From the NCBI RefSeq assembly GCF_024170005.1, contig NZ_JALJXJ010000023.1:32944-96943 (forward strand): 64,000 nt of DNA, read 5' to 3'. The position numbers and the translations under genes were made by a program. Source of the DNA: Azospirillum lipoferum (GTDB lineage: Bacteria > Pseudomonadota > Alphaproteobacteria > Azospirillales > Azospirillaceae). Below the pieces are notes generated by a model. That model searched no databases. It was given only the letters and a program-made list of their open reading frames with translations, and had not been told where the DNA came from. How positions within the stretch are numbered: position 1 is the stretch's first letter; each line of letters begins with the position of its first letter. Below are positions 37,813 to 45,619 of this stretch, in pieces.

Positions 37813-38211
37813 TCAGCCGGGACGTGCGGAACGCGCGATGGAGTGGTTGGGCAGGCAGCGTGCGACCATGGCCAACAGCTGATCGCGTGTGAACGGCTTC
37901 CCCAGGACATGGTCGGCGCCCATTTGTTCGGCGACCTTCAGCAGTTCCATGGCGTGGCTGCGTCCGCCACCCGAAATGGCGATGATTTTCATGCCCGGCA
38001 TCGAGCGGCGGATTTGCATGATCGTACCGATTCCATCCGCCCGCGGCATGATCAGGTCGCAGATGACCAGATCGACGGTGCTGGCCCGCAACAGACGTAG
38101 GCCCTCCTCGCCATCCTGCGCCTCGATCACCGTCATGGACTGCCGCTCCAGGAACTGGCGAAGAACCAGACGGACCATGTCCTCGTCATCGATCACGAGT
38201 ACTGTCGGCAT
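37813..38211 (-). CDS. Single-domain response regulator (CheY-like receiver)
   Basis: 132 residues from ATG 38211 (or the adjacent ATG 38214), with GGGAGG upstream; the longer frame from 38376 is not conserved. A receiver only: VLVIDDEDMVR with the acidic pair, phospho-acceptor Asp in VDLVICDLIMPRADG, Ser/Thr in IIAISGGG, and the Lys in LGKPFTRDQLL. No output domain. First gene of a set with the degenerate GGDEF-EAL-like gene (24 bp gap) and the FIST kinase, so it probably receives phosphate from that kinase. Confidence 0.88.
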   Translation of the reverse strand: MPTVLVIDDEDMVRLVLRQFLERQSMTVIEAQDGEEGLRLLRASTVDLVICDLIMPRADGIGTIMQIRRSMPGMKIIAISGGGRSHAMELLKVAEQMGADHVLGKPFTRDQLLAMVARCLPNHSIARSARPG

Positions 38212-38325
38212 CATCGCCTCCCGATACGCGTGGGCTTTCCGGTCGTGCCCGATGGAAGAATGCGCGTGAGGCCGTTGCCAGAGCGTTAACGTCTGGACTG
38301 GGGCACTGCCGACGGTTGCGTAACA

Positions 38326-38368
38326 CTCCGGCCTTGGTGACCGGTACCACCGGTCACCAAGGCCGGAG
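38326..38368. terminator. Perfect 20-bp-arm hairpin after lytR
   Basis: CTCCGGCCTTGGTGACCGGT (38326-38345) pairs base-for-base with ACCGGTCACCAAGGCCGGAG (38349-38368) around a 3-base loop. It lies 62 bp beyond the minus-strand LytTR-regulator stop and 112 bp before the receiver gene, so it likely separates the two transcription units. No T-run is present. Confidence 0.6.
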
Positions 38369-38430
38369 GTGATCACCGCATCGGCGCTATACCGCCAGCT
38401 TCCAACCGATCCATTCCACCGACGTCCCGA

Positions 38431-39150
38431 TCAGAGAATCCCGAGCCGCTCCTTGATCTGCGGGAAGAAACGCCGGCTGACGGGAATGTTCTGCCCGCGT
38501 CTCGTCCTGATCTCCGCCAGGCCATTCTCCAGAAAATTGATCTTCTCAATGAAGTCGATGTTCACGAGATATTGCCTGTGGCAGCGCAGCAGAGGCGTCC
38601 GGTCCTGCAGAATATGCAGCGGCAGCTCGGTCGGCAGTTCGCTGCCGTCGGTGGTGACCACACAGACGCCGCTGACGCCGGAGGCCACATACTCGACCTC
38701 CTCCATCCTCACCAGCTGGACATGGTGCTGTCCGAAACACGGGATCTGGCGGAGCTGGCTGGCGCCCGGAAGCTCGCCGATCTTCTGTGGCCCGCGGTTG
38801 CGGCGGAGGCGCTCCAGGGTCTTTTCGAGGCGGGTCTGGTTGACCGGCTTCAGCAGGTAATCGAAGGCATGCTGCTCGAACGCCTGCACGGCATACTCAT
38901 CGTAGGCGGTCAGGAAGACGATGTGCGGCATCTTCTCATGGTCGAGCATGCTCAGCATTTCGATGCCGCTCACCCGCGGCATCTGGATGTCCAGGAACAC
39001 GAGTTCGGGCTTTTCCCGGTTGATCACACCGATGGCGTCGATGGCGTTGCTGCATTCGGCGATGATGGCGATGTCGTCGGCCTTCGAGAGGACGCGACGA
39101 AGCTCCTTGCGGGCCAGCGGCTCGTCATCGACGATGAGGGCGGTGATCAT
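38431..39150 (-). CDS. LytTR-family response regulator (BtsR/YpdB/LytR type)
   Basis: 239 residues. Receiver (1-120): ALIVDDEPLARKELRR, phospho-Asp in LVFLDIQMPRVSG, Thr in VFLTAYDEYAVQAFEQHAFDYLLKPV. LytTR DNA-binding domain (~135-238): VEYVASGVSGVCVVTTDGSELPTELPLHILQD, LLRCHRQYLVNIDFIEKI and GQNIPVSRRFFPQIKERL. It overlaps the kinase gene by 4 bp. E. coli relatives BtsR and YpdB respond to pyruvate and switch on transporters. Here the divergent target is plausibly sdaC-sdaA, which feeds pyruvate. Confidence 0.92.
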   Translation of the reverse strand: MITALIVDDEPLARKELRRVLSKADDIAIIAECSNAIDAIGVINREKPELVFLDIQMPRVSGIEMLSMLDHEKMPHIVFLTAYDEYAVQAFEQHAFDYLLKPVNQTRLEKTLERLRRNRGPQKIGELPGASQLRQIPCFGQHHVQLVRMEEVEYVASGVSGVCVVTTDGSELPTELPLHILQDRTPLLRCHRQYLVNIDFIEKINFLENGLAEIRTRRGQNIPVSRRFFPQIKERLGIL

Positions 39151-40841
39151 TTGGATGCGGCCTCCAGCGGAACCCGGATCGTGATGCGGGTGAAGACATC
39201 CCGGTCGGACGCGACGGTAACACCATAGGACGGGCCGAAACAGTTCCTGATGCGGCGGTCCACCAAACTCATGCCAAGCCCCTGCCCGGCCGGCTTCGGC
39301 TCGTAGAGTCCGGCGTTGTCCTGCACGTCGATGACAAGCTGATCGCCGTCCTCGCGGGCGCTGATCGCGACATGTCCCGGACGGAGTTGCTGCGACGTGC
39401 CATGCTTGATCGCGTTCTCGACGACCGGCTGAAGCGTGAAGGCCGGCAGCCGTACGCGGCCGAGACTGTCGGGGATGTCGATGTCCACCGTCAGGCTGTC
39501 GGAAAAGCGTGCCCGCTCGATCTGGAGATAGGCGTTCACATGCTCGATCTCTTCCGCCAGCGAGGCGATCTCGCTGGGGCGCTTGAGGTTCATGCGGAAG
39601 AAGGTGGACAGGTCGCCGATCAGGTCGCGCGCCTTCTCAGGTTCGTCGCAGGTGACAGCGGCGATGGTGTTCAGCGCGTTGAACAGGAAATGCGGGTTGA
39701 CCTGGGCATGCAGGAGCTTGATTTCCGCCTGCGCCAGCAACGCCTTCTGCTGTTCGTAGCGGCCGGCCAGGATCTGGCTCGACAGCAGCTTGGCGATGCC
39801 TTCGCCCAGTGTCCGGTTGATGGTGGAGAACAGCTTGGTCTTCGGCTCATACAGCTTGATCGTGCCGATGACGTGGCTGTCCTCGCCGACCAGCGGGATG
39901 ACCAGCGATGCCCCCAGCGGGCAGGTCGGGCTGATCGAGCATTGATAGGCCACCTCGTTGCCGTCGGCGTAGGTGACCTCGTTGTGTGCGATGGCGTCCA
40001 GCGTGTTCAGCGACGAGATCGGCGTGCCGGGAAGATGGTGGTCGTCGCCGATGCCGATGAAGGCGAGGATCTTCTCGCGGTCGGTGATGGCAACCGCACC
40101 CACCCCGGTCTCCTCATAGATGATTCGCGCGACGGTCATGCTGTTTTCCTGATTGAAGCCCCGGCGCAGCACGCCGTCGGCGCGCGCGGCGATGGCCAGC
40201 GCCTTGGCGGAGAACAGGCTGGACTGCCGCTCGATCAGGGCACGGCGGTCGATCAGGATGCCCATGAACAGCGCGGCCCCCAGTGAGTTGGCGATCAGTT
40301 CCGGCACCGCGATCAGCCGGACGATCTCCAGCGTCTGGTCGAAGGGCTTCGCCACCGCAAGGTCGATCAGCAACTCCAACAGCACACCGGCGAAGGTCAG
40401 GGCGCCGGCCTTGACCGGATCGAACAGGGTGCGGACCTTGCCCTTCCGGATCAGGTGGCGGTGCATCAGACCGCCCAGCATTCCCTGCACGACGATGTCG
40501 ATGCCGGCGGCGAGCGCGAAGGCCCCGCCCAGCGAATAGCGGTGCAGCCCGCCGGTGATGCCGACCCCGAGCCCGACCAGCGGCCCGCCGAGAAGGCCGC
40601 CGAGCACCGCGCCGATCGCCGGCGTGTTGGCAATGGCATGGACCACCGGCATGCCGAGGATGGTCCCCATGATGCAGAACAGGGAAAAGATGACGTAGCA
40701 GGCCAGCTTGTGCGGCGGCCGGATCGTGGCGTGCGTCAGCGGAATGAAGATCTTCGTTCGGCTGAGCAGATAGGCCACCACGAGATAGACGCACATCTGC
40801 TGGAGAAGGACCAGCGAGAGGCCCACGGGATCAATTTGCAT
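39147..40841 (-). CDS. LytS-family membrane sensor histidine kinase (BtsS/YpdA type)
   Basis: 564 residues. A 5TMR-LYT membrane module (~5-200, including GGPLVGLGVGITGGLHRYSLGGAFALAAGID), a GAF domain (~225-350, with a SPTCPLGASLVIPLVGEDSHVIGTIKLY core), and the LytS-type kinase: phospho-His in HAQVNPHFLFNALNTI (~390), ATPase box LQPVVENAIKHG, and GQGLGMSLVDRRI. The same domain set as BtsS, a high-affinity pyruvate receptor. Co-translated with its regulator through a 4-bp overlap. Confidence 0.92.
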   Translation of the reverse strand: MQIDPVGLSLVLLQQMCVYLVVAYLLSRTKIFIPLTHATIRPPHKLACYVIFSLFCIMGTILGMPVVHAIANTPAIGAVLGGLLGGPLVGLGVGITGGLHRYSLGGAFALAAGIDIVVQGMLGGLMHRHLIRKGKVRTLFDPVKAGALTFAGVLLELLIDLAVAKPFDQTLEIVRLIAVPELIANSLGAALFMGILIDRRALIERQSSLFSAKALAIAARADGVLRRGFNQENSMTVARIIYEETGVGAVAITDREKILAFIGIGDDHHLPGTPISSLNTLDAIAHNEVTYADGNEVAYQCSISPTCPLGASLVIPLVGEDSHVIGTIKLYEPKTKLFSTINRTLGEGIAKLLSSQILAGRYEQQKALLAQAEIKLLHAQVNPHFLFNALNTIAAVTCDEPEKARDLIGDLSTFFRMNLKRPSEIASLAEEIEHVNAYLQIERARFSDSLTVDIDIPDSLGRVRLPAFTLQPVVENAIKHGTSQQLRPGHVAISAREDGDQLVIDVQDNAGLYEPKPAGQGLGMSLVDRRIRNCFGPSYGVTVASDRDVFTRITIRVPLEAASK

Positions 40842-41214
40842 CGGTCAGGACTCCCTGCACCTGCGCGTCCGGGCCGTCCGGAACGGGCGGGCGAGCGACG
40901 GCTTATGCTTGGTTGAGGCGCTTGGTTTGGCCCATCCGCGACCGAAAGGCCAGGGGGAAGCGGCAGCGCACAACGGGCTGGAGATGCGGCGAAACGTACC
41001 GCCCGCCACGCCGCCTGCCCCTCTTCTCACACCGTTCGCCTCCGGCGGCCTCCGCTCACTTTTCCATTCCGCCGCTCATTTCGCTATTCCACCGCTCCTG
41101 AGTTCGGCCAGGAATTGCCAGCGGGGCGTTGATAGGCTTCCTCCAGGTCAACAAAGCGCAGCCTTACCGCGATGGCTTGAAGATCCACGATGGAAGGCAT
41201 GCTGGAGGCAGAAA
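40842..41214. promoter_or_regulatory. lytS / sdaC divergent control region
   Basis: 373 bp between divergent starts, with no supported gene. The strongest internal feature is the 20-bp tandem repeat at 41051-41100, listed separately. The first half (40860-41000) is GC-rich and featureless to me. Confidence 0.5.
41051..41100. repeat. 20-bp tandem repeat upstream of sdaC, candidate LytTR operator
   Basis: Two and a half direct units: TCCGCTCACTTTTCCATTCC (41051-41070), GCCGCTCATTTCGCTATTCC (41071-41090) and the partial ACCGCTCCTG (41091-41100). The conserved parts are CCGCTCAxTT and ATTCC, repeating every 20 bp. LytTR regulators bind direct repeats about two helical turns apart, so this array 115 bp before sdaC is the best operator candidate for the neighbouring system. 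Confidence 0.55.
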
Positions 41215-42489
41215 ATGGTCAGCATCTCAACGGAATCCACGAGAATTGGCAATCCTCCGCTGCCGTGGACCAGGCATGACACCATGTGGATGCTTGGGCT
41301 GTTCGGAACCGCCATTGGCGCAGGGACGCTTTTTCTTCCCATCAATGCCGGTCTTGGCGGCTTCTGGCCTCTGGCGGTCATGGCGGTCATCGCCTTCCCC
41401 ATGACCTATCTGGCCCATCGGGGGCTATGCCGCTTCATCCTGTCCTCGTCGAAACCGGGCAGCGACATCACCGAGGTCGTGACCGAGCATTTCGGCAGCA
41501 CCGCGGGCAAGCTCATCACCCTGCTGTATTTCTTCACCATCCTGCCGATCCTGCTGATCTATGGCGTCGGCCTGACCAACACGGTCCAGAGCTTCCTGGT
41601 GCATCAGTTGGGCATGGTGCCGCCACCCCGCATCCTGCTGTCGCTCGGCCTGATTCTCGGACTGATGGGCGTCATCAAGCTGGGCGAACAGATGGTCGTC
41701 CGGGTCATGAGCTGGCTCGTCTACCCCTTCGTCGTGGTCCTGATGGGCATCGGCCTCTATCTCGCCCCCGACTGGAACGGCGCGATCCTCGATCAGGTGC
41801 CGACCGCCGGGCAGTTCAGCCTGACGCTGTGGCTCAGCATCCCGGCCCTGGTGTTCTCCTTCAACCATTCCCCGGCGATCTCGCGGTTCGTCGTCGCCCA
41901 GCAGAACCACTATGGCGAAGAGGCGGAATCCCAGACCACCCGTATCGAGAAATACGCGGTCGTCATGATGGTGCTGGTCGTCCTGTTCTTCGTCTTCAGC
42001 TGCGTCTTCAGTCTGAGCCCGCAGGAGCTGGCCGACGCGAAGGCCCAGAACATCTCCATCCTGTCCTATCTCGGCAACAAGTTCGACAACCCGCTGATGG
42101 CGCTGCTGACCCCGGCCGTTGCCTTCGTGGCGATCACCAAGTCCTTCTTCGGCCATTATCTCGGCGCCCGCGAAGGTCTGAACGGGCTGATCTCCCAGCA
42201 TCTGCGCGGCCAGGGCAAGCCGGTCGACGACAAGGCGATCAACCGCTTCAGCGCACTGTTCATGGTCGCCACCGTCTGGATCGCCGCCACCCTGAACCCC
42301 AGCATCCTCGGCATGATCGAATCGCTTTGTGGTCCCATCATCGCCGCCCTGCTCTTCATCATGCCGATGTACGCGATCCGCAAGGTGCCGGCGATGCGCA
42401 GATATGCCGGCCAGCCGGGCAACGTGGTGGTGATCTTCATCGGCAGCGTCGCGATCTCCGCCATCCTCTACTCCCTGCTCAGCCTCTGA
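41215..42489 (+). CDS. sdaC: Serine transporter, HAAAP family (SdaC type)
   Basis: 424 residues from ATG 41215 (GGAGG upstream); the frame extends to 40909 without support. Eleven membrane helices. HAAAP/SdaC features: WMLGLFGTAIGAGTLFLPINAGLGGFWPL, MTYLAHRGLCRFILSS, ALVFSFNHSPAISRFV (the FNHSP motif), and AITKSFFGHYLGAREGLNGLI. A proton-coupled serine (or threonine) uptake protein. It is followed by sdaA, the serine deaminase, as in E. coli sdaC-sdaB. Confidence 0.92.
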   Translation: MVSISTESTRIGNPPLPWTRHDTMWMLGLFGTAIGAGTLFLPINAGLGGFWPLAVMAVIAFPMTYLAHRGLCRFILSSSKPGSDITEVVTEHFGSTAGKLITLLYFFTILPILLIYGVGLTNTVQSFLVHQLGMVPPPRILLSLGLILGLMGVIKLGEQMVVRVMSWLVYPFVVVLMGIGLYLAPDWNGAILDQVPTAGQFSLTLWLSIPALVFSFNHSPAISRFVVAQQNHYGEEAESQTTRIEKYAVVMMVLVVLFFVFSCVFSLSPQELADAKAQNISILSYLGNKFDNPLMALLTPAVAFVAITKSFFGHYLGAREGLNGLISQHLRGQGKPVDDKAINRFSALFMVATVWIAATLNPSILGMIESLCGPIIAALLFIMPMYAIRKVPAMRRYAGQPGNVVVIFIGSVAISAILYSLLSL

Positions 42490-42510
42490 CGCCCACCCTG
42501 CTTCCCCTTC

Positions 42511-42547
42511 GGGTGGCGCCCCGTCCACGGATGACGGGACGCCGCCC
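42511..42547. terminator. Intercistronic stem between sdaC and sdaA
   Basis: GGGTGGCGCCCCGTC (42511-42525) pairs with GACGGGACGCCGCCC (42533-42547) with one G-U pair and one mismatch over 15 positions, loop 7. Lies 21 bp after the sdaC stop. Probably a partial terminator or mRNA-stability element. Confidence 0.45.
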
Positions 42548-42636
42548 GAAGCGGTGAAACGAAGAACCGGCCGGGCAATTCCCCGGGCATATCTCCCCGG
42601 GCATCGCCAGAGTCGACCACAGGAAGGAAGCAAGCC

Positions 42637-44043
42637 ATGATCAGCATGTTCGACCTCTACAAGGTCGGTATCGGCCCCTCCAGTTCGCATACGGTGGGAC
42701 CGATGAGGGCGGCCAAGCAGTTCGTGGACGCTCTGCGCTCCTGTGGCGGCGTCGATGCCGCCACCCGTGTCGCGGTCGACATCTACGGTTCGCTGGCGCT
42801 GACCGGCAAGGGTCATCACACCGACGTCGCCCTGATGCTGGGCCTCGCCGGCAACCTGCCGGACAGCGTCGCCATCGACACCATCCCCGCCTTCCTCCAG
42901 CAGGTGCGCAATTCGCAGCGCCTTCCGCTTGGCCAGGAGGGCAGATTAATCGACTTCCCGCCGACCGCCATCACCTTCCACCGCTCCAACCTGCCCCGGC
43001 ACGAGAACGGCATGACGATCCAGGCCTTCGACGGCGAGCGGCTCCTGCTTGGCAAGACCTATTATTCGATCGGCGGCGGCTTCGTCGTCGACGACGAGAG
43101 TTTCGGCAGGCAGAGCGGAGAGGAGGCGGAGCTTCCCTATCCCTACGCCTCGGCCGCCGATCTGCTGGCCCATTGCCGCAAGACCGGCCTGTCCTTCTCC
43201 GGACTGATCCTGCGGAACGAACTCAGCCTGCACAGCCATCAGGAGATCCGGGACTATTTCTCCAACATCTGGCAGACGATGCGCGCCTGCATGGAGCGTG
43301 GCATGACAACGGAGGGCGTGCTGCCGGGGCCGATGCGGGTTCCCCGCCGGGCCGCCCTGCTGCGCCGCCAGCTGGCGTCGTCGGAAGCGCTGTCGCGCGA
43401 TCCGATGAATGTCGTCGACTGGGTCAACATGTTCGCCTTCGCCGTGAACGAGGAGAATGCGGCGGGCGGCCGCGTCGTCACCGCACCGACGAACGGCGCC
43501 TGCGGCATCGTCCCGGCGGTGCTCGCCTATTATCACAATTTCATCAAGCCGGTGGATGAGGACGCCTGCGTCCGCTTCTTCCTGGCCTCCGCCGCCATCG
43601 GTGCCCTCTACAAGAGGAACGCGTCGATCTCCGGTGCCGAGGTCGGCTGCCAGGGCGAAGTCGGCGTCGCCTGCTCGATGGCGGCAGGCGGTCTGGCCGA
43701 TCTGATGGGCGGCAGTCCCGAACAGGTGTGCGTGGCCGCCGAGATCGCCATGGAGCACAATCTCGGCCTGACCTGCGACCCGGTCGGCGGACAGGTGCAG
43801 ATTCCCTGCATCGAACGCAATGCCATGGGCGCCATGAAGGCCATCAACGCGACGCGCATGGCCCTGCACCGGACCAGCGAGCCGCTCGTCTCACTCGACA
43901 AGGTCATCGAGACGATGTTCGAGACCGGCAAGGACATGGATCCGAAATACCGTGAGACATCCTGTGGCGGTCTTGCCGTCAAGGTCGTCGCGCTGACCCC
44001 GCGCTCGGCGCAGGACGCCGACAGCACCAACTGGGCGGCTTGA
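42637..44043 (+). CDS. sdaA: L-serine ammonia-lyase, iron-sulfur dependent, single chain
   Basis: 468 residues, the normal length of the single-chain enzyme. ATG 42637 with AGGAAGGAAG upstream. N-terminal beta domain: FDLYKVGIGPSSSHTVGPMRAA. Catalytic alpha domain with APTNGACGIVPAVL, GAEVGCQGEVGVACSMAAGGLADLMGG, and CDPVGGQVQIPCIERNAMGAMKA, which provides two of the cluster-binding Cys residues. It converts L-serine to pyruvate and ammonia. With sdaC it makes a serine uptake and deamination unit. Confidence 0.95.
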   Translation: MISMFDLYKVGIGPSSSHTVGPMRAAKQFVDALRSCGGVDAATRVAVDIYGSLALTGKGHHTDVALMLGLAGNLPDSVAIDTIPAFLQQVRNSQRLPLGQEGRLIDFPPTAITFHRSNLPRHENGMTIQAFDGERLLLGKTYYSIGGGFVVDDESFGRQSGEEAELPYPYASAADLLAHCRKTGLSFSGLILRNELSLHSHQEIRDYFSNIWQTMRACMERGMTTEGVLPGPMRVPRRAALLRRQLASSEALSRDPMNVVDWVNMFAFAVNEENAAGGRVVTAPTNGACGIVPAVLAYYHNFIKPVDEDACVRFFLASAAIGALYKRNASISGAEVGCQGEVGVACSMAAGGLADLMGGSPEQVCVAAEIAMEHNLGLTCDPVGGQVQIPCIERNAMGAMKAINATRMALHRTSEPLVSLDKVIETMFETGKDMDPKYRETSCGGLAVKVVALTPRSAQDADSTNWAA

Positions 44044-44189
44044 CGCGGCCCGCACCGTGACTCTGCCCGCACCGTCCTGTCTGAGCTGATGTGGTGGACG
44101 GCCCTTCCACCATCCGGGATCGGTGGCAAGCTGATGCCGTCGAAGAAACCATGTGTGGAGCGCCCCAGAACCACCGATCCAGGGCGAGA

Positions 44190-45539
44190 TCACGCCCGGA
44201 TCCGCTCCAGCAACAATGAGGTCTTGGTTTCGAGATCCGCGCTGTCATCCTTCAGACGGACGATGCAGGCCTGAAGCCTGTTGACGTCCTCATCGGTAGA
44301 CCGGACCATTGCGCCGATGGTCGCCGCAGCTTTGAAGACGTGCCTGCTTGAGTCCGCAGCCCGGTCCAGATTGGCCGAGATCCCCCGCACGACGGCCGAT
44401 TGTTCCTCCACAGCCGTGGCGATCGAGGCGGCCGCCATTCGAGCGCCGTCGACCACGTCGACGACGGACCGGACGGCAGCGCCCGTTCTCCGCGTCTGAT
44501 CGTTGACCGTCGCAATCACCTGGGCGATGCGGTCCGTCGTGATGGCGGTCTGTCCGGCCAGTGCCTTGACCTCCGACGCCACGACGGCAAATCCACGTCC
44601 CGCGGCCCCGGACCGCGATGCTTCAATGGCGGCGTTCAGCGCCAGAACATTCGTCTGGGTCGCGACAGCCCGAATGGCGTTCACCGCGCTGCTGATTTCC
44701 CTGAGATTCTCCATCAGGATGTCCGTCGCCGCTCCCGCCGAACGGGCAGCCCCCAGCACGGCATCGACGGCGGCATCAACGAGTCCGGCCTTCCCGCCGA
44801 TGTCCCGAATGGTCTCCGACAATGCCTGGACCGTCCGCGCACACGCGTCGGCGTCCTCGTGGGCTTCGCGGGAGACGGCCTCCACACCCGCGGCTTCAGC
44901 AACCGTGCTTTCGGTGCGACGATGCAAAGCCCCGGCAAAATCCGACAGGGTGTCCACCGCCCCACCCAGCGATCCGATCATGCGCAGGGTGGTGGCCTCC
45001 AGCCCGTCGGCCAGCGACCGGGTCTGCTGCATGGCTTCCAGCTTCAGCCGATCGCCGTAGCGACGGACGATGGCGCCGCGATCGATCGTTGAGTAGATGT
45101 TCAGAATCTCCACCAGCAGGGTCTGTTTCGCGGTCCGACGGCGGAACAGGTCCATTCCGAATGCGCCGATGGCGTTCAGGGCACCGGTGTAGGCGTCGGT
45201 GGTGTAGGGGAAAGGGTCGAGTTCCAGACGCCGCAACGCCGCCAATATGCCGTCATGACTGTCGTCCAGCCACGAACTCAACACGTCCCCCGACCACAGG
45301 CGGGTGAAGGAAATCCGCTGACATTCCCGGATCCGGTCGGCGGCGGCAGGAAACTCCCCCATCGCCGCCGACGGGACCGCCGGCGCCAGTCCCCTGACCA
45401 TCTGATCGACGATGCGGTCGACCTGCCCTTCGAAAGGTTTGCCGAACTCCCGCAGAAGCTCCCGGTGGCGATCGGTTATTCCCAAGGCCTTCGCCCGCGC
45501 CTCCAGGCGATGGTCCGTGTGTCTTTGAGGGTGTTCCAT
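44190..45539 (-). CDS. Soluble globin-coupled chemoreceptor (methyl-accepting protein) lacking the heme His
   Basis: 449 residues from ATG 45539 (GTG 45566 is an alternative, adding 9). No membrane helix. Residues ~15-165 match the protoglobin sensor pattern: LGITDRHRELLREFGKPFEGQVDRIVD, SFTRLWSGDVLSSWLDDSHDGILAALRRLELDPFPYTTDAY. In HemAT-type sensors the last segment reads ...HxRIGLxPxxY with the heme-binding His; here the aligned residue is Leu (AALRRLELDP). The C-terminal MCP signalling domain is intact (VATQTNVLALNAAIEASRSGAAGRGFAVVASEVKALAGQTA). Probably a cytosolic receptor in a chemotaxis array with an altered or lost ligand. Confidence 0.82.
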   Translation of the reverse strand: MEHPQRHTDHRLEARAKALGITDRHRELLREFGKPFEGQVDRIVDQMVRGLAPAVPSAAMGEFPAAADRIRECQRISFTRLWSGDVLSSWLDDSHDGILAALRRLELDPFPYTTDAYTGALNAIGAFGMDLFRRRTAKQTLLVEILNIYSTIDRGAIVRRYGDRLKLEAMQQTRSLADGLEATTLRMIGSLGGAVDTLSDFAGALHRRTESTVAEAAGVEAVSREAHEDADACARTVQALSETIRDIGGKAGLVDAAVDAVLGAARSAGAATDILMENLREISSAVNAIRAVATQTNVLALNAAIEASRSGAAGRGFAVVASEVKALAGQTAITTDRIAQVIATVNDQTRRTGAAVRSVVDVVDGARMAAASIATAVEEQSAVVRGISANLDRAADSSRHVFKAAATIGAMVRSTDEDVNRLQACIVRLKDDSADLETKTSLLLERIRA

Positions 45540-45619
45540 GGTCTCGCTCGATCGGAATGACGTCACGGGGACAAGGCGCCTCTCCCGTCCATGGACCGGC
45601 GGCCGTCAGCCATCAGCTG

